This document shows positions 6,292 to 11,427 of a stretch of DNA of 11,427 nt, one piece after another (the stretch's first letter is position 1; each line of letters begins with the position of its first letter). The DNA comes from Deltaproteobacteria bacterium. Lineage in GTDB: Bacteria; Desulfobacterota; Desulfarculia; Adiutricales; Adiutricaceae. The notes under the pieces are model-generated. The model was given only the letters and a program-made list of their open reading frames with translations, ran no database searches and was not told where the DNA came from. The stretch lies in NCBI GenBank assembly GCA_031257955.1, contig JAIRNQ010000314.1, forward strand, positions 1-11,427, in the 5' to 3' direction. A program made the position numbers and the translations under genes.

Positions 6292-9200
6292 ATGGACAGG
6301 AAGGATAACGAATCCCAATTGGCCGTCCTTGGCTGCCAAGACAATTTCTGCGTCACGGCCGGGGCGGGCAGCGGAAAGACCGGGACCATGGTCGAATATA
6401 TCATTCGGCACGTGGAAAGCGATTTGGAGAATAACTCCATCACCCGCGTCTTGGCCCTGACCTTCAGCGAAAAGGCGGCGACCGAGATTAGCGATCGGGT
6501 GGCCAAGGGCGTCAGGGAGCGGCTCAGGGCGGCCAAGAGGGAAGGCGACCCCAAAAAGATCGCCCAGTGGGAGCGGGAGTTTCGGCGCCTGGGACAGGCG
6601 GAAATAGGTACCATACACGGCTACGCCTTTAGCCTGGTGAAATCCTATTCCCATCTAATGGGACTGCCGATGAACATTGGGGTAAACCCCGTCGAGCTTT
6701 CCAAAAAAGACTTAATGGAGGTGCTAAACGATCTCCTAAACGAGAGCAACCCCGATCTGTCGTATCTGTTAAGGCTTTTGCCACTGGACGCCGATAATGG
6801 CCCCGCTATCGTCGGTTGGCTCCAGACCTGCGTAAGCCGCATGAGCTCCTGGGGCCTTTCGGCCCTGACCTGCGGGGTCAAACCGCCCAAGTTCGAGGCC
6901 AGGGCCGTTTTTGACGAGTTTTCCAAAGCGGTGGCCTCGGCCGCCGATTACGTGGAAAGCGGATCCTTCGACGAGTCCAAGTACCCCAATCCGGCCTTGG
7001 GCGTCAGGAACTTGGTCCGCTTGCTAAACGACATAAACGATCCCAGACTTTTCCCCAAAAGCCCGGCCGAGCCCCTTTTGGCCGAGACCCTTTTGGCCGA
7101 AAACGTCTCGGTTTCGCACTTGCCGAAGTTTCTGTTTTTCGCCGAGCCCCAAGTCGCCCTCCTTTCCAGCTGGCGAAAAAAACAAAACCACAACCACAAA
7201 CAGGAAATTAACGAGGCCTTCGAAAAGCTCAAGTCGTATCTGGCCTCCGTCGAGGCCGTGCCGGTCACCGAGGCTTTGGTCAGGCTGGCCAACAAGATCC
7301 CCCCTCTCCTGCGGGAGAACTGCGCCCGCCGCGGCCAGATAACCTTTGACGACATCCTCTACCACGCCAGGCGCCTTTTGCTCAACGACCCCCGCATCAG
7401 GGCCGAGCAATCGGCCAAGTGGAGTCTCATAATCATAGACGAGTTTCAGGACACCAACCGCCTCCAGGCCGATTTGATCGCCCAGTTGATTCCCCAAAGC
7501 GGCCAGGGATTCGTCTTTCGCGATCTGGACTGGCCGAACATGCCCTCCAAGCTCAGGGTGGTCGGCGATCCCAAGCAGTCCATCTACCGTTTCCGGGGTT
7601 CCGAGCCTTCCATAATGGCCAACCTCCAGGACGTTTTGGAAAAGGGCGGCGGTAAGGTCCTGCCGTTGGACACCAACTACCGGACCCAGCCCCAGTTGAT
7701 CGCTTTCTTCAACGCTTTTTTTGAGACCATACTCCCTTACGACAAAAACGACATCCAAAAGTCGGCCCGCCCGGCCCTTTACCAAGCCAAGCCCGTGGTC
7801 TGCCTGACCGAGGACGTCTCGGGGACGAGAATTGCCTGCGACACCCAAGCCTCGCTAATCGTGGCTTATCTGCGGACCGTTTTTGACGGTCGGGCCGGGA
7901 TACGGGTGGCCGACAAGGGCTCGGGCGGTTCCCCCGAATCGCCGCCTCGGCTCCCGGTGCCCGGGGACGTGGCTTTGCTCCTAAGGCGCCGAAAGAACGC
8001 CGACGTTTTTCAGGCCGCCCTGTCCCAGGCCGGTTGGCCTTGCCATACCCTCAAAGGCCAGGACCTCTTTGACATACCGGAGATCACTGGCTTGGCCTCG
8101 GCTTACCTTTACCTATGCGGCCGTTCGGTGGACCTTAACTTGGCCGCCGCCATAAGCTCCCCGTTGGGTCCCGTCTCCGAGGAGACCTTGTCCCGCTTGG
8201 CTTGGCCGGAAGCCCCGGATCGCCTTCATAGGGCCATTTCTTGGTACTTTGAGGACCAGGGCCGGCCCTGGCCCAACGGCATCAACTATTACGAGCTGGG
8301 CTCCCTCATCCGCTTAAGGCGCCTGTTCCTGAACCTAAAGCCTTACGTCCTGCGCCGACCGCCGGGCGAACTTATCGAGACCATGGTCGAGGAGCGGAAC
8401 CTCTTGCCGCTTTTGGTGACCGGCGACGGCGGCTCCGCCGATCGGGTCAGAAACATCCAGTACTTCATCGATTTTATGAAGACCTTGCCCCTTAGCGACC
8501 CCAACCACGCCGAGAGCGCAGCCGACATCATCGAAATGCTTCTCCAGACGGGTCTAAACAGGGGCGAGGTCAGCGACGACTTCTTCGAGGGCCTCCCGGA
8601 CGAAGAGTCGATAAACATCATGACCGTCCACCGGGCCAAGGGCCTGGAGTTTCCCATAGTCATAATCCCCGAGGCCGACGTGGGCCTGCCCAAAAACACC
8701 ACCGGCCTTAAGATCTGCGACAGCGGGCGGGTGGTGGTTCGGTTCCGCTCCGAGACGCTGGGATCAAAACTTGAACCGCCGGAATTTGACGAGTTTAGGA
8801 CCATCGAGCAATTCTTCGAGCGCGAAGAAAACAACAGGCTTTTGTACGTGGCCGCCACCAGGGCCAGGGACCACTTGATCTTCGTCGGCCACCGGAAGAA
8901 CCCGCCCACCGATTCCTGGCTGAGGACCTTGATCGGCTTCGAGAGGTTTGACGAATTCGTCGAGGTGTTAATGCCGGAATTCGAGCCCCAGACCCTAAAA
9001 TCGCCGCAAGCCCCGCAAACTCCCCCCAGGCTGCCCGGGGCGCCCCCGCGGGGTAGCGACGACATCCTTAGCCGTTTCAAAACCGAGATGATCCTGCCCG
9101 CCCCGGCCCCGGAGTTTATCCAGCTGACCGTGACCTTGTATTGCCGCCTCCAGGCCGCCTTTATCGAAGGGGCCGCGGATTACGCCGAGGCCAGCCGGAT

Positions 9201-9741
9201 AGCCTGGTCCGACCAAGCCGTAGAGGATTCCTCCTTCTATGCCCAGGTCGGCCCCAAAGAAGGCTTGGCTTCGGCCGCGGCCCGGGGCACGGTTTTTCAC
9301 GCCGTTCTGGAAACTTCCAGCTTCGATCTGGATCTCTCCGGCTATATGGCCATGGTGGTCGACCGGGCCCTTTGGTTGGGCTTTTCGCTTACCGACGAGG
9401 AGATCGAATTTTTGGCCAACAAAGCCCTGCGTTTCCAAAGCTGCGAATTCGGCCAAGAGCTTAAGGCCACCATGGACGCCGGCCGGATGTACCGCCGGGA
9501 ATGGCCCTTCTGGCTTAACCTGCCCAAGGACAAATACGACGTCGGGCCTTTGCAGCTAAGCGGGGTCATCGATCTCTTTTACGTCAACGACAAAGGCCAA
9601 GGCCGGCTCATCGATTACAAACTGGCCAAGCCCGGAACCAGCTTCATCTACGAAAAACAGCTGGAAATTTACGCGACGGCCATCAGAAAAGCCGGCTTTA
9701 CCGGGGATCTGCTCTCCCGCGTCTGGTATTCCGGCGCCTAA
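6292..9741 (+). CDS. addA: AddA-like UvrD/SF1A helicase with C-terminal PD-(D/E)XK nuclease
   Basis: This 1149-residue protein is the motor and one nuclease of the AddAB-type complex, translocating 3' to 5' on single-stranded DNA and resecting broken ends. All main SF1A motifs are present: Walker A AGAGSGKT (23-30), motif Ia LTFSEKAATEI, Ib GTIHGYAFSL, Walker B IIDEFQDTN (DEFQD 383-387), motif III GDPKQSIYRFRG (from 425), motif IV NYRTQ (462-466), motif V TVHRAKGLEFP (778-788) and motif VI LLYVAATRARD (850-860). The C-terminal nuclease has GTVFHAVLE (H1003), GVID (D1094), IDYK (D1108, K1110) and QLEIYA (Q1123, Y1127), so it appears active. ATG 6292 is the only start between the in-frame stop at 6271 and the Walker A motif; its ribosome-binding site is weak (GGTGG at 6281-6285). 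It lies 202 nt after the AddB-like gene on the same strand. The usual addB-addA order supports the pairing. Confidence 0.9.
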   Translation: MDRKDNESQLAVLGCQDNFCVTAGAGSGKTGTMVEYIIRHVESDLENNSITRVLALTFSEKAATEISDRVAKGVRERLRAAKREGDPKKIAQWEREFRRLGQAEIGTIHGYAFSLVKSYSHLMGLPMNIGVNPVELSKKDLMEVLNDLLNESNPDLSYLLRLLPLDADNGPAIVGWLQTCVSRMSSWGLSALTCGVKPPKFEARAVFDEFSKAVASAADYVESGSFDESKYPNPALGVRNLVRLLNDINDPRLFPKSPAEPLLAETLLAENVSVSHLPKFLFFAEPQVALLSSWRKKQNHNHKQEINEAFEKLKSYLASVEAVPVTEALVRLANKIPPLLRENCARRGQITFDDILYHARRLLLNDPRIRAEQSAKWSLIIIDEFQDTNRLQADLIAQLIPQSGQGFVFRDLDWPNMPSKLRVVGDPKQSIYRFRGSEPSIMANLQDVLEKGGGKVLPLDTNYRTQPQLIAFFNAFFETILPYDKNDIQKSARPALYQAKPVVCLTEDVSGTRIACDTQASLIVAYLRTVFDGRAGIRVADKGSGGSPESPPRLPVPGDVALLLRRRKNADVFQAALSQAGWPCHTLKGQDLFDIPEITGLASAYLYLCGRSVDLNLAAAISSPLGPVSEETLSRLAWPEAPDRLHRAISWYFEDQGRPWPNGINYYELGSLIRLRRLFLNLKPYVLRRPPGELIETMVEERNLLPLLVTGDGGSADRVRNIQYFIDFMKTLPLSDPNHAESAADIIEMLLQTGLNRGEVSDDFFEGLPDEESINIMTVHRAKGLEFPIVIIPEADVGLPKNTTGLKICDSGRVVVRFRSETLGSKLEPPEFDEFRTIEQFFEREENNRLLYVAATRARDHLIFVGHRKNPPTDSWLRTLIGFERFDEFVEVLMPEFEPQTLKSPQAPQTPPRLPGAPPRGSDDILSRFKTEMILPAPAPEFIQLTVTLYCRLQAAFIEGAADYAEASRIAWSDQAVEDSSFYAQVGPKEGLASAAARGTVFHAVLETSSFDLDLSGYMAMVVDRALWLGFSLTDEEIEFLANKALRFQSCEFGQELKATMDAGRMYRREWPFWLNLPKDKYDVGPLQLSGVIDLFYVNDKGQGRLIDYKLAKPGTSFIYEKQLEIYATAIRKAGFTGDLLSRVWYSGA

Positions 9742-9749
9742 GTCCCCCT

Positions 9750-9783
9750 GGCCCCCAGCCCCTGGGCCAGGGGCTGGGGGGCC
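9750..9783 (+). terminator. Terminator-like hairpin after the AddA-like gene
   Basis: CCCCCAGCCCCTG (9752-9764) pairs perfectly over 13 bp with CAGGGGCTGGGGG (9768-9780) around a GGC loop, and two more pairs follow after a bulged G (9781). It starts 8 nt after the stop codon and is followed by only three T residues (9785-9787). Position and stability favour termination of the addBA transcript, although the T-tract is poor. Confidence 0.6.
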
Positions 9784-9831
9784 CTTTGACGGTGGCCGAT
9801 TTAAGCCCTTAGCCCGTAGGATCTCCCGTCC

Positions 9832-11409
9832 ATGTCCCTTTCCCCAATTAACGCCCCCCGATCGTCTCGCGCCGATCCCTTAGGCCGACCCAACTCTCTC
9901 CTCGGCCTGGCCGCCTCTGGCCGCCTGGCCCTGGCCGCCGCCCTGCTGGCCTTATTCCTGGCCGGGCCCGCCCTGGCCCGGCAGTACTTGCCCCAGCCGG
10001 ACTTGGCCCAAATCGACTCCCGCGATCTCACCACGGCCATGGCCAGGAAACCCTCCAGCCAAGAGGGCCCGGCCCCGGCCGAAGCGGCCGACCAAAACCC
10101 GCCCACTCCCGCTCCCGGGGCCGCCCCAGAGCCCACGCCGCCACCGGCGGCGGCCGATCCTTCCGCGGCCGACCTTTCGGCGGTGGGCCAAGGGGCCCAG
10201 TCCCTAACCGACGGCCTGGCCGAGCCTCCGACGCCCCAACCCAACCCGGTCGGCCTAAACGCCGTGCCCCTCCCGGCCGAGCGGCCCCTGGTCTTCGAGA
10301 TCAAGCACAAGGTCCCCAGGCCCTTGGTCGGTAAGTCTTGCACGGTAAAGTTCGCCGCCGTGGGCGACATCCTCATCCACGACACCATGAGGAAATATTC
10401 TCTCAAGGACGACGGGAGTTACGACTTTAAGCCCAATTTGCGTTACGTCCAACCCCTTTTAGCCAAATCCGATCTGGTCATCGGCAATTTGGAAAACCCG
10501 CTGGCCGGGGCCGAAAAGCGCCTGACCGGCTACCCCAACTTTAACGCCCCCCAGGAACTGGCCGCCGATCTGAAAGAAATCGGCTTCACCACGGTTTTGA
10601 TCTCCAACAACCACTCCATGGACCGGGGCTGGCCCGGCTTGGAGACCACCATCGAGACCGTGGAGCGGGCCGGCTTGGATTACGCCGGCGGCTATAGCGA
10701 TCCCGAGGACAAAAGACGGCGTCTCATCAGCGTCTATAACGGCGTCAAAATTGCCTTGCTGGCCTATACCTACGGCCTCAACGGTTATCCCGGGCCCAAA
10801 AGCGGCGAGGAATGGCGTCTGGGGGTCATTGACCGCCAGCTTATATGGAACGACATGCGTTCCGTCCAAGAGGAAGGCGCGGACTTTATCATCGTCAGCC
10901 TCCACTTTGGCAACGAATACCAACGGAAGCCCAACGCCGAGCAACTAAAGCTGGTCGGCGAGCTTCTGGCCGGCGATCCGACCAACGGCCTGGCCGGGGC
11001 CGATCTGATCCTGGGCCACCATCCCCACGTGGTCCAACCCTTCGTCCAAGTCGACAACGGCCCGGGTCTCCCCGGCCAAGCGGTCATTTACAGCCTGGGC
11101 AACTTCATGACCTCCCAGCCCTTCGCCTACACCTACCTGGGCCTAATCCTCGAAGGCGAGCTGACCGTCACCCCGGACGGCCAAAAGATCCTGGGCCCCT
11201 TTACCCTCATCCCAACTTACTGTCACAAAGGCGTCAAAGACGGCAAGAGGGTCTACCGGGTCATCCCCTTGGCCCTGGCCGCGAACGATCCCCAAAGCTA
11301 CGACCTGACCCCGGCCATGGGCGCCAATTTGGCCAAAACCTTGAAAGAAATGAACGCCCACTTGGTGTCCATGGAACCCGATTCCTCCAAATGGCCCAAC
11401 TTTAAGTGA
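9832..11409 (+). CDS. Exported CapA/PgsA-family metallophosphatase-like protein
   Basis: This 525-residue protein belongs to the CapA family (PF09587, PGA_cap), calcineurin-like metallophosphatase folds that in Bacillus take part in poly-gamma-glutamate capsule synthesis and export. Many members elsewhere have unproven roles. Residues 31-49 (RLALAAALLALFLAGPALA) form a signal peptide or anchor after an unusually long 30-residue N-region, with likely cleavage after A49. A Pro/Ala-rich linker covers about 74-150. The domain then shows VGDILIH (D179, H183), GNLENP (N219, E221), SNNH (N259, N260, H261), LHFGNE (H358, E362) and GHHPHV (H396, H397, H399), then YSLGNFM, so metal ligands look intact. 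An AGGA at 9818-9821 may be the ribosome-binding site. No capB, capC or capD genes are in view, so capsule synthesis is not shown. The gene ends 18 nt before the window edge. Confidence 0.8.
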   Translation: MSLSPINAPRSSRADPLGRPNSLLGLAASGRLALAAALLALFLAGPALARQYLPQPDLAQIDSRDLTTAMARKPSSQEGPAPAEAADQNPPTPAPGAAPEPTPPPAAADPSAADLSAVGQGAQSLTDGLAEPPTPQPNPVGLNAVPLPAERPLVFEIKHKVPRPLVGKSCTVKFAAVGDILIHDTMRKYSLKDDGSYDFKPNLRYVQPLLAKSDLVIGNLENPLAGAEKRLTGYPNFNAPQELAADLKEIGFTTVLISNNHSMDRGWPGLETTIETVERAGLDYAGGYSDPEDKRRRLISVYNGVKIALLAYTYGLNGYPGPKSGEEWRLGVIDRQLIWNDMRSVQEEGADFIIVSLHFGNEYQRKPNAEQLKLVGELLAGDPTNGLAGADLILGHHPHVVQPFVQVDNGPGLPGQAVIYSLGNFMTSQPFAYTYLGLILEGELTVTPDGQKILGPFTLIPTYCHKGVKDGKRVYRVIPLALAANDPQSYDLTPAMGANLAKTLKEMNAHLVSMEPDSSKWPNFK

Positions 11410-11427
11410 TTCCACAAGAAATGGACG

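Noticed and set aside
9786..9814. TTGACG at 9786-9791 as a -35 box for the CapA-like gene
   Set aside because: The sequence 17 bp downstream (TTAGCC) is a poor -10 box, and no other spacing gives a better one.
9801..10406. 201-codon minus-strand open frame over the start of the CapA-like gene
   Set aside because: It is antisense to the signal peptide and Pro/Ala linker; its Gly/Arg/Ala-rich translation is what the complement of such DNA gives.

Overview
The window is about 11.4 kb of GC-rich bacterial DNA, and every supported gene lies on the + strand. No 16S rRNA or other phylogenetic marker is present. The gene set (an AddAB-type helicase-nuclease, a CheX-like protein, an FGE/SUMF1-type protein, a CapA-like metallophosphatase) and the codon style (many GCC, GGC and AGG codons) would fit a Desulfobacterota-like (former Deltaproteobacteria) Gram-negative bacterium. 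The lipoprotein with a glycine zipper supports an outer membrane. The lineage is an inference and is weakly held.

Layout. (1) 3-812: the 3' end of a gene cut by the left edge. It holds the last strand of a probable formylglycine-generating-enzyme/SUMF1 fold followed by a long helical tail. (2) 813-1281: a gap with a GC-rich part and then a sharply AT-rich part (24% GC over 1081-1260) that holds a promoter and inverted repeats. (3) 1282-2127: a lipoprotein with a double glycine zipper. (4) 2128-2395: two strong hairpins, then a well-formed sigma70-type promoter whose -10 box sits between the arms of an inverted repeat. (5) 2396-2929: a CheX-like phosphatase-fold protein. (6) 3006-6089: an AddB-like subunit with a PD-(D/E)XK nuclease and four iron-sulfur cysteines. 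(7) 6090-6291: a spacer with three hairpins and a degenerate 13-bp tandem repeat. (8) 6292-9741: an AddA-like UvrD-family helicase-nuclease. (9) 9742-9831: a terminator-like hairpin. (10) 9832-11409: an exported CapA/PgsA-type metallophosphatase.

How the genes work together. The AddB-like and AddA-like proteins are expected to form one heterodimeric helicase-nuclease that resects double-strand breaks to load RecA. Both nuclease active sites and all main SF1A helicase motifs are readable. The CheX-like gene lies just upstream on the same strand behind the only strong promoter before the pair, so the three may form one transcription unit; this is inference. The flanking envelope genes (lipoprotein, CapA-like) look independent.

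I did not find a clearly new multi-gene system. The items most worth checking are the CheX-like/AddAB association, the structured repeat spacer between the two AddAB genes, the inverted repeat around the CheX-like promoter, and the unknown helical extension on the SUMF1-like protein.
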